A stretch of DNA of 64,000 nucleotides, from contig OAPG01000007.1 in NCBI GenBank assembly GCA_900208305.1, forward strand, positions 779,001 to 843,000, written 5' to 3'. This document shows positions 51,172-64,000 of this stretch, piece after piece. The translations under genes and the position numbers were made by a program. Below the pieces are notes generated by a model. It saw only the letters and a list, made by a program, of their open reading frames with translations. It was not told the DNA's origin and searched no databases. The number at the start of each line of letters is the position of its first letter. Positions within the stretch are counted from its first letter, which is position 1. Origin of the DNA: Melanopsichium pennsylvanicum (Eukaryota; Basidiomycota; Ustilaginomycetes; Ustilaginales).

Positions 51172-53094
51172 TCAAGCATTTGATCCTAGATAACGTCTAA
51201 TGACTGGATTCTGTGTTTCTTCATGATACTGATAACCAAGATCATGAAGAAACTTGTCAAATTCATCATTATCCTGTTTAGGTGCTTGAATACCCAACAA
51301 AATTTTTCCAACATCTGCACCATGATTTCGATAATGAAATAAACTAACATTCCAACCACTTTGCATTCCTACCAAAAATTTTCTCAAAGCACCCGGTCTT
51401 TCAGGAAATTCAAACCGAAAGATCCTCTCATTATCAACACTTTTTTTACCACCAACTAAATATCGAAGATGAGATTTGCAAACTTCATCACCCGAAATGT
51501 CAATAGCCGTCATTCCATCAGCAGATAAACTGGAAAGGATCGAATCAAGTTCACTTCCACTACCTGATAGCGTTGAAGTTGCCACAGAGTCAGTCAGGCG
51601 CCAAATTTCGTCCTTGTTAGTGTTGTTAATGTTGTTGTTCTTTTCGAGCGATGCAACCGAGGATGACAAGGATGCAATGCTTGCGTCAATTTCAGCAGAG
51701 ACCGATTTGGTGATGCCATCAGCAATAGGCACTGCACCAGGAGCGCGTATTTCTGCTGAGTTGGTTTGTGGCGTTTTGGTTCCGTTGAGCATGAACGAGA
51801 GTAAGATTTGAGCCTTTTGCTTGTCTCCGTATCGATAACTAAATTCGGTGACCGATCGAGGATGAATGTGATTATGAAGTTTAAGGAACGCACCAGGTTC
51901 TTCAGGAATCTCAACGCTGAGTAGAGCCTCTTTGTTCTCTCCCAATTCGGCACGTTCGGCAACGAACCTCAATCTGCCAAAGTTCATGTTGGCACCCGAA
52001 ACGAGCGCTACAAACTTTTTGCCACTGCCTGCCAATCCGTGCGTTGCAATGTATCGCTTCATTCCCGCTACCGCAAGTGCACCGCTAGGTTCGGGTATGG
52101 AACGTGTATCTTCGAAAACGTCCTTGATAGCCGCACAAATCTCGTCATTGCTGACGCGCACCACTCCGTCAACATTGTCGCGACATAGCCGAAAGCATTC
52201 TTCTCCGACAATTCGGACGGCTGTACCGTCGGCAAACAGACCGACTTCGTTGAGAAGCACACGTTGACCACATTCCAAACTCTGTGCGAGAGCATCTGCA
52301 TCGAAAGTTTCGACGCCGATCACTTTGACATGAGGCGGTGCGATGCGTTTAATATACGCGGCTACACCTGCGAGCAAACCGCCTCCGCCCACACAACAAA
52401 AGATGGCGTCCAGATTTGACATGTCTGTCTGCCTACAGATCTCGACACCGATGGTTCCCTGACCTGCAATGACGCGTGGATGATCAAACGGTGGGATGAT
52501 GGTCAAACCATGTGCTTTGGATAGCCTTGTACATTCTGCTTTTGCTTCGTCGAAATCCTGACCAAACAAGACAACTTTGGCACCCATCCTTTTCACATTG
52601 GCGGTCTTGATCTCGGGAGTTCCTTTTGGCATGACGATGGTACAGGGGATACTCAAGTGTGCACCCGCCATAGCTACACCCTGAGCATGGTTTCCAGCTG
52701 AACATGCAATGACGCCTTTCCATTTCTGCTCTTCGTCCAATTGACGCATCATGTTGAAAGCGCCACGCAGCTTGAAAGAGAATACGGGTTGGAGATCCTC
52801 TCTTTTGAGAAGCACTTGGCAGCCAGTTTTGGAGCAAAGATTGACTCCAGGTTGCAAGGGAGTCTGTTTCACAAGGTCGTACACGTCTGCGTTGAGGATG
52901 AGACGGAGGTAATCGGGCGTGTTGTCTGCTTGCATGAGGTGCGATGGCAGATCGGTGTATAGGTGGGTAGGAGGTGAAGACGATTCGGAGGGAGTGGGCG
53001 GAGCAGAAGGGGTAACGGAATGCTCGGTTAAGGCACGGCCGCTGGGAAAGGGGCCTGCGAGATACGCAGCAGCTTGAGAGGTAGAGGCCGCCAT
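51172..53094 (-). CDS. ILV1: Threonine dehydratase (threonine deaminase)
   Basis: A PLP enzyme that converts threonine to 2-oxobutanoate, the committed step of isoleucine synthesis, normally in mitochondria. The catalytic domain carries [20 protein letters not shown] with the PLP lysine in FKLRGA, the glycine-rich loop [10 protein letters not shown] and the [13 protein letters not shown] phosphate-binding stretch. Two ACT-like regulatory segments follow from about residue 380 ([35 protein letters not shown]), the site of isoleucine feedback in the family. The second ACT segment is split from the first by a Ser/Asn-rich insert. I use the ATG at 53094 with the strong context GCCATGGCG; the frame continues to a TTG at 53196. 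The first 30 residues are Ser/Ala-rich and only weakly like a presequence. Confidence 0.93.
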   Translation of the reverse strand: MAASTSQAAAYLAGPFPSGRALTEHSVTPSAPPTPSESSSPPTHLYTDLPSHLMQADNTPDYLRLILNADVYDLVKQTPLQPGVNLCSKTGCQVLLKREDLQPVFSFKLRGAFNMMRQLDEEQKWKGVIACSAGNHAQGVAMAGAHLSIPCTIVMPKGTPEIKTANVKRMGAKVVLFGQDFDEAKAECTRLSKAHGLTIIPPFDHPRVIAGQGTIGVEICRQTDMSNLDAIFCCVGGGGLLAGVAAYIKRIAPPHVKVIGVETFDADALAQSLECGQRVLLNEVGLFADGTAVRIVGEECFRLCRDNVDGVVRVSNDEICAAIKDVFEDTRSIPEPSGALAVAGMKRYIATHGLAGSGKKFVALVSGANMNFGRLRFVAERAELGENKEALLSVEIPEEPGAFLKLHNHIHPRSVTEFSYRYGDKQKAQILLSFMLNGTKTPQTNSAEIRAPGAVPIADGITKSVSAEIDASIASLSSSVASLEKNNNINNTNKDEIWRLTDSVATSTLSGSGSELDSILSSLSADGMTAIDISGDEVCKSHLRYLVGGKKSVDNERIFRFEFPERPGALRKFLVGMQSGWNVSLFHYRNHGADVGKILLGIQAPKQDNDEFDKFLHDLGYQYHEETQNPVIRRYLGSNA

Positions 53095-53570
53095 GGCATG
53101 CGAATGTACTGGGTTTGGTTTGGCGAGGCCAAAGAGAAGGAAGCGAGAGTGTACTCTGTTGATCGCGAGATCAAGTGGAAGGAGATATATGATCAATGAC
53201 TCGAGAATACAAATTTAGTGATGGTGGTTGCGAGTCATAAGTAGTTCATGTGTTTTTACACAGACAATAAAATAAAGCACAGAATTCTTGTGCATATCAC
53301 ATACGAAGTCGTGAATCTTCTTGCTGACTAAGCATGACTCGAGCCTGCGATTCACCCTCCACTAAAAATCGAAATTTTACAAATAAAAAAGCCCGTTTTT
53401 ATTTTTTCTATTCATTGACATCTGAGAATGTTTTTTTTTTTGTGTCAAAACCCTATTCTTGGTGCGTTGCCCTCCAAGTAATATGGTTCTCACATTCTGT
53501 GACACCATCAACCTTTATGCTTGACTAAACATCCGATCTATTTCACCGCTCTTGTAGATTATATAAGGAA
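53095..53570. other. Divergent region, ILV1 / nucleolar GTPase
   Basis: AT-rich and T-rich sequence with a possible splice acceptor TTGTAG at about 53557, 14 bases before the GTPase ATG. No additional gene is seen. Confidence 0.45.
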
Positions 53571-56099
53571 ATGGGTCGACAACACCGCAAAGAAGATCGT
53601 CCAGTGCGCAAAAAGTCAAAATTATCTGCCAGCCAATCTCACATCTCCTCCTCTTCCGGCTCATCCAATGGCGTCGGCAAACAATCTTCTAACGCAGGCT
53701 TCGTATTCAACAAGAATGCCTTCACATCTCTTGTCAACAAGGGCAAGCAGCGTCAGTTGCAACACGTTCAGGCTCAAGCATCTGCTGCTCAACGTCGAGC
53801 CGGCGCAGCTCCTTCGCAGGCCATGGGAACCGATGTTCACGAAATCGACGAAACCTCTGCTGTTGCGCGTGCCAGGTTGAGGCAAGAGATCGCAGGGGCT
53901 GCCGCTACCTCCAACTCACACTTGTATCAAGATGACAAGGTGGAGCCAGACGAACATACAGCTTTCTTCGCCCAGTCAGCGCCGCAATTAGATCCTACAT
54001 TGACTGGAAGGAGGGACAGCTCTATCAAAGCATACATGCGCGAGCTTCGTAAAGTGGTGGACAATGCAGATGTACTTCTTCAAGTGCTCGATGCAAGAGA
54101 TCCACTCGGCTGTCGATCTTTGGAAACTGAAAGAATGCTCTTACGAGCTGGAAAGAAGATCGTTCTCATCTTGAACAAAATCGATCTCGTCCCTAAGAGC
54201 AACGTAGAGGCATGGCTCAAGTACCTCCGTCACGACTTCCCAACCCTCGCATTCAAAGCTTCCACTCAATCCCAACGCAACAACCTCTCCCAAGGCGCAA
54301 ACGCCATCAACTATTCCAAACCCTCTTCTTCCTCGTCTTCCTCTTCTGCCTCCGACGTCATCGCAGGCGGCTCCGAAGCCATCGGTGCAGGTGCACTGCT
54401 CCAACTCATCAAAAATTATTCTCGAAGTCTCAACATGAAGACATCCATCGCCGTCGGTGTTTTTGGCGCACCTAATGTGGGCAAATCTTCGCTCATCAAC
54501 TCGTTGAAACGTTCCAGAGTTTGCTCGGTCGCCTCTACACCCGGTCACACAAAGGTAGTGCAGAGCGTGATGCTCGACAAGAGCGTTCGTCTGCTCGATT
54601 GCCCCGGTATTGTGTTTTCCGACGAAAGCGTCTCCGGTGCCGCTTCACTAGGTCTCAGCGCAGAAGAGATTCAGATTCGACGTCAAAGCGCACTCCTCCG
54701 CAATGTAGTCAAAGTTGAGTTGGTGCAAGACCCCATCATCCCAGTGGAAGCCATCATGGCTCGAGTCGAAGCACAACACTTGATGCAAGTGTATGGGTTG
54801 GAATGGTATCAACAAGGCGATGCTCAAGATTTCCTAATGCGCGTCGCCGTGAACCGCGGAAGGATGGCGAGAGGTGGTAAAATCGATATCGAGGGTACTG
54901 CCAGGAGCGTACTGCACGATTGGAATGTGGGCAAGATCAAGTACTACACTCACCCACCTGCTTTGCATAGATCAGCCATCTTGTCCGTCGATGAACCCAG
55001 GATTGTTGGTGATGCTTTGACCAAGAGCATTGGCGGGGATAGTGTAGCGGAAGGAGAGGGAGGAGGAGAGCAGAATGGAGTTGACAAGAGATTGGAGCAG
55101 AGCTCCAAAATTTTGACGGGGTTCAGCGAGGCTTTCGATTTGGCCGCCTTGTTGGGCGAAGCTGATGCCGAGGTATTTGGTGGTGGCACTGGTCAATCCA
55201 ACGCACCCTTGCCTGAAGCACCCGTTCCTCGTCTTGCTCCCTTGGTAGAAGAGAAACGAGAGCAAGAGATTGAGGACGACCATATCGCGGCTTTGGTTGC
55301 TTCGACCTGTCCACCGCCTGTTGCGGATGCAGACACATCGCTTCATTCCAACCTTGGCAAGCGATCGCGTCTTTCCGATTCTGAGTCATCATCCGACGAT
55401 GACGATAACGACGACCTAAACAGCGATCGGAAAGACTCCCGGTTTGCCCCTCCATCGTCTCGTCGACCCAACATCCCCGTTCCCGGTCTGGATCCGCAAG
55501 ATGACGATGTTTCCGAAACTGAAGACACCCCCGTGGGAACCGCAGCTAGATCGAACTTCACTTTTGCCTCGCCAAGCACGTTAACAACCAATGTCAATAG
55601 TTGGAACGACAAGCTCGCTGCCAAAGCCACGGCATGTAAACGCGTTGCCGAACTTTCGTTAGCCTTTTCTCCCGAAGAGCTGGCTCAGATGGCACCGACT
55701 ACAGGTGCAGCTAGGCGCAAGTTGAAAAAGATGAAAAAGCGGGCTGACAAGGCAGGCGCTGGTCTCGTGGGGAAGTTCGAAGGGCAGAAATTGGGTGAAG
55801 AAGAAATGGCCATGGCCCGAAATGGCGAAGCAGGAGGAATAGTGCAGGGATCTGGGAAAGGAATGGGTGGAGGCATGTTTGGCAATGTAGGTCTGAACAA
55901 GATGCAAAACAAGAACAACCAGTCGAATAATGGTGGTGTGCCAAAAAAGACAGGCAGCATGTTTGATATTCTAATGGAGGGTCAAGAGATGGATGATTCT
56001 GATCAAGAAGATGAGGAAAAGCAAAAAAGCAAGGACGAGGTCACAGTTGCTTCCGCTGGAACGGCTGTGACCGCAGATGACTACGAAGAAGAGCTTTGA
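53571..56099 (+). CDS. Nucleolar circularly permuted GTPase, GNL3/nucleostemin (Grn1/Nug1) type
   Basis: A GTPase for export and maturation of the large ribosomal subunit. The 842-residue protein has a basic start (MGRQHRKEDRPVRKKSK) and the permuted order of G motifs. DARDP (G5-like) is at about residue 176, NKIDLVPKSNVEAW (G4) at 202, GAPNVGKSSLINSLK (G1) at 299 and LLDCPGIVF (G3) at 343. GASSLGLSAEEIQIR and the VEAQHLMQVYGLEWY stretch resemble the family's intermediate domain. The C-terminal half is long, acidic and Ser-rich with Lys-rich patches (RRKLKKMKKRADKA) that suit nucleolar targeting. Whether it is the GNL3, GNL3L/Grn1 or Nug1 branch cannot be settled by eye. A short Ser-rich insert lies between G4 and G1. 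Confidence 0.87.
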   Translation: MGRQHRKEDRPVRKKSKLSASQSHISSSSGSSNGVGKQSSNAGFVFNKNAFTSLVNKGKQRQLQHVQAQASAAQRRAGAAPSQAMGTDVHEIDETSAVARARLRQEIAGAAATSNSHLYQDDKVEPDEHTAFFAQSAPQLDPTLTGRRDSSIKAYMRELRKVVDNADVLLQVLDARDPLGCRSLETERMLLRAGKKIVLILNKIDLVPKSNVEAWLKYLRHDFPTLAFKASTQSQRNNLSQGANAINYSKPSSSSSSSSASDVIAGGSEAIGAGALLQLIKNYSRSLNMKTSIAVGVFGAPNVGKSSLINSLKRSRVCSVASTPGHTKVVQSVMLDKSVRLLDCPGIVFSDESVSGAASLGLSAEEIQIRRQSALLRNVVKVELVQDPIIPVEAIMARVEAQHLMQVYGLEWYQQGDAQDFLMRVAVNRGRMARGGKIDIEGTARSVLHDWNVGKIKYYTHPPALHRSAILSVDEPRIVGDALTKSIGGDSVAEGEGGGEQNGVDKRLEQSSKILTGFSEAFDLAALLGEADAEVFGGGTGQSNAPLPEAPVPRLAPLVEEKREQEIEDDHIAALVASTCPPPVADADTSLHSNLGKRSRLSDSESSSDDDDNDDLNSDRKDSRFAPPSSRRPNIPVPGLDPQDDDVSETEDTPVGTAARSNFTFASPSTLTTNVNSWNDKLAAKATACKRVAELSLAFSPEELAQMAPTTGAARRKLKKMKKRADKAGAGLVGKFEGQKLGEEEMAMARNGEAGGIVQGSGKGMGGGMFGNVGLNKMQNKNNQSNNGGVPKKTGSMFDILMEGQEMDDSDQEDEEKQKSKDEVTVASAGTAVTADDYEEEL

Positions 56100-56489
56100 G
56101 TTTGGTTTTCTACGATACCAAGTCCTATCTTTACATTCCAATCTACAGTTGTAGATGACTCATTGGAGACACAAAGAACACTTCCAAAGCTCATCATTGT
56201 CGCCATGATGGGTTCAAATGCGTGTGAGTGTGTGTGTGTGTGTGTAGAGGTGAAGAGCCTACTTGAAACACACTTTTATGAGAGCAACAACGACGCTATA
56301 CAGCACAGTGTTTCGCACAACCGCACAGTGGAAAGAGTTCCGACTCCCGAGTGTGGAGGAAAAAGGCGGTAAAAAAAATGGGGTCGAGAAGAATTGCTTT
56401 CCTTCACTTGTCTTGTACATCTTCCACCCTTCTCCTCGTTTTGCGTTTGAACGACGGAGAAGACAACGACGACGAAGGCTGCCCTTGAG
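56100..56489. other. Tandem intergenic region, GTPase to mitochondrial TyrRS
   Basis: The 390 bases hold the GTPase 3' flank, a short GT run at about 56226-56243 and a CT-rich leader for the next gene. No gene is supported. Confidence 0.5.
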
Positions 56490-58289
56490 ATGGGCCTGTC
56501 AGGAAAGGCTGCAAAGGCGGCGTATCTCACATGGCGCCGCCCAAGTGTTGTTGCTCCTTCCACCATATCACGCACCAATGTTGCTACTCCGATCACCCCA
56601 CACCCTGGCGCATTACCTTGTCATTACCCTAATGTTCCATTTCGAGCTCCATATACAACCGCCGTCACTACCACATCCACTATCTCATCTTCATCAAATA
56701 CAGTGGATCTAATAGACGAATTGGACAAACGAGGATTGATCCAAACCATAACCTCTCGTTCGCTTCGGTCTCACCTCGCCTCTTCGTCCCGTACGGTTTA
56801 TTCTGGCGTTGACCCATCCGCCCCCTCTCTACACGTTGGCAACCTTTTACCCCTATTCACTCTTGTACACTTTGCAAGATGTGGACATAAACCGATTGTT
56901 CTCGTCGGTGGTGCAACTGGAAGTATCGGTGATCCTAGTGGACGTAGTACCGAACGAAACGCTCTGGATAAGATTACACTCGACGCAAATGTCCAAGGCA
57001 TCAAAACCCAGCTCAAAGCCTTTTTTGAGAATGTCCAAGAATATTATCACCACCACCGCCACCAATACCCCCGCTCACAAGATGTTTCCTTTCCTTTACC
57101 ACCACAACAGCAAACCGAGTTCGAGTCATTATCAGAACCAGCGAAACGAGATGGTGAAGTAGAATTGGGGATGGGAGTGAAATTGATGAACAACTATACT
57201 TGGACAGCAGGAGTGACGCTCTTGGATTTTCTGGGTAGCGTTGGAAGACATGCGAGATTGACACACATGCTTGCACGTGATTCTGTCGCATCTCGTCTTA
57301 ACCTTTCCACTTCCCTTTCTTCCTCCTCTTCCTCCTTTTCCTCCTCTTCTTCTTCATCATCATCGTCGTCAACGAAAGGGGGTGGTGGAATGTCGTATAC
57401 GGAATTTAGCTATCAACTTCTTCAAGCGTTTGATTTTTCGTACCTACATCGCACTCATTGTTGCACCATCCAAATCGGAGGTAGTGATCAGTTGGGTAAC
57501 ATTACAGCAGGCATTGATCTAATTCGTCGAACCTCTGGTCTTACAATTTCGGAACCAGCATTCGGATTAACTTTACCGTTACTCACTACGAGTAAGGGGG
57601 AAAAGTTTGGAAAGAGTGCAGGAAATGCGGTTTGGTTGGATCAAAGTAAGACGAGCGATTTAGAGTTTTATCAATTCTTCCTAAAAACCAACGATAACGA
57701 TGTTCAACGTTATCTAAACGCGTTGACGCTTTTGAGTGGGCAAGAAGTGGAAGAGGTTATGAAACAACATACAGAAGGAGGAAAAGAAAAAAAGGAGAGG
57801 AGAATTGCACAGACAGTTTTGGCGGATCATATTACAAGTTTGATTCGTGGTAAAAAAAATGTTGAAAAGTGTAAAGCTTTGACGGATATTCTATTCAGTC
57901 ATACAACCACCACTACTTGTACTGCTACCGTTCAAGGAGAACAGATGGTAAAAAATGCTTTGGAAAGATTGGATTTGTCGAGCATCACAAAAGAGGACAA
58001 TATAGTAACCGAATTGAAAAAGGATCAAGTGATGGGACAAGATATAACAAAGTTGGTGGTAAACGCTGGATTGGTAAAGAGTAGAGCTGAGGCCAAAAGG
58101 TTACTAGCCAGTGGAGGTTTGTATATCAACAACAAACAAGTGAGTAAGGATGGTGGAGTGGGCTTGATGTTGGTCAACGAGACCGATTTGGTTCAAGTGA
58201 AAGGTCAAGGTGAATCAGGTCGAGGACGAGGCGCCGTTTGTTTGTTAAGAGCTGGAAAGGGGGCTGTCAAGGTCATTCATGTAACTTGA
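56490..58289 (+). CDS. MSY1: Mitochondrial tyrosyl-tRNA synthetase
   Basis: A bacterial-type class I enzyme that charges mitochondrial tRNA-Tyr. The 599 residues begin with a basic, acid-poor segment (MGLSGKAAKAAYLTWRRPSV), a likely presequence. The HIGH-like HVGNLLPLFTLVHF is at about residue 116, followed by VGGATGSIGDPSGRS and the tyrosine-site segment IQIGGSDQLGNITAGIDL. The KMSKS-like KFGKS is at about residue 371. The C-terminal S4-like RNA-binding domain shows SRAEAKRLLASGGLYINN. A Ser-rich tract near residues 270-295, probably a surface loop, is inserted within the catalytic domain. The start context is modest; the upstream frame shows no earlier ATG likely to be used. Confidence 0.92.
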   Translation: MGLSGKAAKAAYLTWRRPSVVAPSTISRTNVATPITPHPGALPCHYPNVPFRAPYTTAVTTTSTISSSSNTVDLIDELDKRGLIQTITSRSLRSHLASSSRTVYSGVDPSAPSLHVGNLLPLFTLVHFARCGHKPIVLVGGATGSIGDPSGRSTERNALDKITLDANVQGIKTQLKAFFENVQEYYHHHRHQYPRSQDVSFPLPPQQQTEFESLSEPAKRDGEVELGMGVKLMNNYTWTAGVTLLDFLGSVGRHARLTHMLARDSVASRLNLSTSLSSSSSSFSSSSSSSSSSSTKGGGGMSYTEFSYQLLQAFDFSYLHRTHCCTIQIGGSDQLGNITAGIDLIRRTSGLTISEPAFGLTLPLLTTSKGEKFGKSAGNAVWLDQSKTSDLEFYQFFLKTNDNDVQRYLNALTLLSGQEVEEVMKQHTEGGKEKKERRIAQTVLADHITSLIRGKKNVEKCKALTDILFSHTTTTTCTATVQGEQMVKNALERLDLSSITKEDNIVTELKKDQVMGQDITKLVVNAGLVKSRAEAKRLLASGGLYINNKQVSKDGGVGLMLVNETDLVQVKGQGESGRGRGAVCLLRAGKGAVKVIHVT

Positions 58290-58536
58290 CACCAAACTGA
58301 GGTTCAAATTGGTAGCATGTAATACCACAACCACGACTGGATCACGCCAAAATGAAATTAAAAAAAAGGGTCACATTGTGCAAGATGCATTTCGTGTCAA
58401 ATGTGTATCATTCACAACACTTGCTTGACTTGCGCGGAGTCTGTGTTTCTTCCGATATGGTGTAAAGAATGGGTGTGTTTTCGGGCAGCAAGTTACAGCA
58501 TTATTCTCCCCCACCACCTTGAAAAATGGGGTTGTC

Positions 58537-62148
<3,612 letters not shown>

Positions 62149-62663
62149 GTTGATCAAGTACAAACTCCTATCCGAGGGAAGGAAAGAGAAGCTCGAGCTG
62201 ATACAAAGATGCTAGATACAGTATGATGGTTGCACAAGATGATGGATAGAGAAAAGCCACGTTGGATTTGAGCCAATTCTTCCTTCCTTCCTTCCTCTCT
62301 TCCTTCCTTCCTTCCTTCTAACCGCGAAATTTTATTTTGAAAAAAGCCAACAAAAAAAAAATAAAAAAATTAGCAGCACAATTTGGCTTGAATTGAACAG
62401 CCGAGTTCTGAATTTTAAAGGAAAGCAGAGGAGTAATTCGGCCGAATGATTTCATTTCACGGCCAATCGGGTTGAATATGGTCAGCTGTCACGCGAGCCT
62501 TTTCTCCGAAATGATTAGTTTTTGATTAATAGATTACACCAATTTTTGTGGAATGTGCACTTTTCCCCCCACATTTTCCCATTTACCTGTCTCTTTCTCT
62601 CTCTTTTTTTGCTAGTTTGTCTTCCACCATATCTTATCATCCTCATCGAATTAAACAGCCATA
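62149..62663. other. Divergent region, UTP13 / metallocarboxypeptidase
   Basis: It contains a CTTC-type repeat at 62279-62317, A-rich runs near 62340-62370 and a CT/T-rich leader in front of the carboxypeptidase start. A TACAGTA word is at 62217-62223. No further gene is supported. Confidence 0.5.
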
Positions 62664-64000
62664 ATGCGCAGCTTCTTACTAGCTGCTCCAATACGGTTAC
62701 TCGCTTTCTCTCTATCCATCAGCTTGGGTGCTACTGCTGCTGCTCAACCACACCAACATCAACAAGCATTCAATCTCTCGTCCAACCATGAAATTCCATC
62801 ATCACGAATCAACTTTGCATCTACATCCTCTTCCTCAGCCGTCGCAACGTTCGTCGGTCAAAAAGTGGTTCGTTTCACCACCTTGTCATCCGCTCAACAT
62901 CAACAGTTGCTCTCACAAGCCAATACTCTCGGTTTGGATGTATGGGCTAACAAACTCAGTGCTGCTTGCCCTCGTCAAGATGAACAAGAAGAAGTGTATG
63001 GATGTGTAGATATCAGACTCGCCAGTACCGATAAATACGATTACGATTCGTTCGGACCTTCAGAAGGCGCTTCTTCATCCCATCGCGTCCTCAACTTGTT
63101 GCTACAACCTTTTGCATCGCATGCAACACCACGAGTCACCACTCTTATCGAGGATCTTGATGCACTCGTATCTTCCCAGCAACGAAGCCGTGATTCTTTG
63201 CGATCTTCGTCATCATCCTTGTTGGATGAAGAGGCGATCATGATGGAGGGTCAAGCGTGGTACGAGGATTACCACACGTATGACGAGATCACCGCATATA
63301 TGCGTATGTTGGAGAAAAGCTATCCCATGCATGCAAAGGTGATCGAGCTCGGAAAGACGTATGAAGGAAGACCAATTTTGGCGTTGAAACTCTGCGAAAA
63401 TTCACCGCCAATCGATCCGGAACCGCCCACACAACCCAATCCAGAACCGCAACCAGAACCAGAACCAGAACCAGAACCACCTTCGAATCCACTTTCTTCA
63501 AACAGCACCATCACATCTTCTCATTCTTCTTCTTCTTTTTCTTCTGCGATCGCAAACGCAAGTGGCGCGAAATTGGGCATCGTCATCACTGGTGGATCGC
63601 ATGCACGTGAATGGATCTCGACTTCCACCTCGCTCTTCTTTGCTTCCGATCTTTTACAAGCCGCTCTAGGCAAACCTCACGCGTCACCTGCTACCGACGC
63701 TGCTTTCGTTTCAACATCATCCGAACTCAACAATCAAGAAGAAGGAGAAGGAGAAGATCTCACTGCTTTTAAGCGGAGGGGTAAGAAAAACCGAAAGAAG
63801 AAGAAGAAATCGAACCGCAAAACATGGACCAAGTCTTCCGCACTCACCACTCTCAAAACTTTTGAAATCACCGTGATCCCCATCGTAAATCCGGACGGTT
63901 ACGTTTATTCGTGGCACAAGAATCGAATGTGGCGTAAAAATCGTCAACCCAACCGATTCCCAGGTGGATTGTTTTGCAAAGGTGTAGATTTGAATCGCAA
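62664..64000 (+). CDS. Secreted M14 metallocarboxypeptidase, Ecm14-like, 3' end outside the window
   Basis: The frame is open from ATG 62664 to the last base. The start MRSFLLAAPIRLLAFSLSIS with GATAAA is a signal peptide for secretion or the vacuole. A propeptide-like part follows (residues about 60-170), then the M14 fold from WYEDYHTYDEITAYMRMLEK. GSHAREWISTST carries the zinc ligands His and Glu. The substrate-binding stretch NPDGYVYSWHKNRMWRKNRQ and the GVDLNR motif (binding Asn and Arg) follow at the edge. Two insertions interrupt the domain: a Pro-Glu repeat (PEPEPEPEPEPP) with a Ser run, and a basic Lys-rich stretch. Similarity to fungal Ecm14 is good. The residue that decides activity, the catalytic Glu replaced by Lys in Ecm14, lies beyond the window. 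Confidence 0.85.
   Translation, partial: MRSFLLAAPIRLLAFSLSISLGATAAAQPHQHQQAFNLSSNHEIPSSRINFASTSSSSAVATFVGQKVVRFTTLSSAQHQQLLSQANTLGLDVWANKLSAACPRQDEQEEVYGCVDIRLASTDKYDYDSFGPSEGASSSHRVLNLLLQPFASHATPRVTTLIEDLDALVSSQQRSRDSLRSSSSSLLDEEAIMMEGQAWYEDYHTYDEITAYMRMLEKSYPMHAKVIELGKTYEGRPILALKLCENSPPIDPEPPTQPNPEPQPEPEPEPEPPSNPLSSNSTITSSHSSSSFSSAIANASGAKLGIVITGGSHAREWISTSTSLFFASDLLQAALGKPHASPATDAAFVSTSSELNNQEEGEGEDLTAFKRRGKKNRKKKKKSNRKTWTKSSALTTLKTFEITVIPIVNPDGYVYSWHKNRMWRKNRQPNRFPGGLFCKGVDLNR

Overview
The window looks like nuclear DNA of a smut fungus (Ustilaginomycotina, close to Ustilago, Sporisorium or Moesziomyces). The evidence is long, mostly uninterrupted reading frames, few short introns with GTAAGT or GTACGT donors, CT-rich tracts in front of start codons, many long homopolymers and microsatellites between genes, and a group I G-alpha protein and an OB-rich POT1 typical of smuts. 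This assignment rests on reading the proteins; no database search was run.

Layout. 1-3123: 3' part of the tRNA m5C methyltransferase NCL1, followed by orotate phosphoribosyltransferase; a candidate intron puts the two in one reading frame. 3709-6521 (-): cytosolic glutaminyl-tRNA synthetase, two exons. 9266-10327 (+): G-protein alpha subunit. 11335-13005 (-): Jen1-type carboxylate transporter, two exons. 15141-15237 (-): intron-containing tRNA, probably Arg-TCG. 15756-17840 (+): lysyl-tRNA synthetase with stacked starts that suggest mitochondrial and cytosolic forms. 18488-19299 (-): decayed aldo-keto reductase. 21107-22888 (+): sphingosine-1-phosphate lyase. 23230-26796 (-): hamartin/TSC1. 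29061-32369 (-): chromatin protein with a zf-4CXXC_R1 zinc domain. 33572-36790 (+): POT1. 36998-38350 (-): mitochondrial EF-Ts. 39133-42351 (+): fungal leucine-rich-repeat protein. 45043-50988 (+): very long ABC-B transporter. 51172-53094 (-): threonine dehydratase. 53571-56099 (+): nucleolar circularly permuted GTPase. 56490-58289 (+): mitochondrial tyrosyl-tRNA synthetase. 58537-62148 (-): Utp13 with a 34-glutamine tract. 62664 to the window end (+): secreted M14 metallocarboxypeptidase, cut by the edge.

Most genes are housekeeping: translation and tRNA biology (NCL1, GlnRS, LysRS, mitochondrial TyrRS, EF-Ts, tRNA), ribosome biogenesis (Utp13, GNL3-type GTPase), pyrimidine, isoleucine and sphingolipid metabolism, telomere and chromatin proteins, and TOR and G-protein signalling. 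They do not form an evident cluster with one shared function. I saw no transposon, CRISPR array, rRNA gene or viral sequence.

The most unusual point is the NCL1-orotate phosphoribosyltransferase junction, where the only canonical intron choice that opens the frame also fuses it to the next enzyme. Other points are the likely dual-start LysRS, the aldo-keto reductase that has lost its catalytic core, and a perfect 12-bp hairpin beside it.
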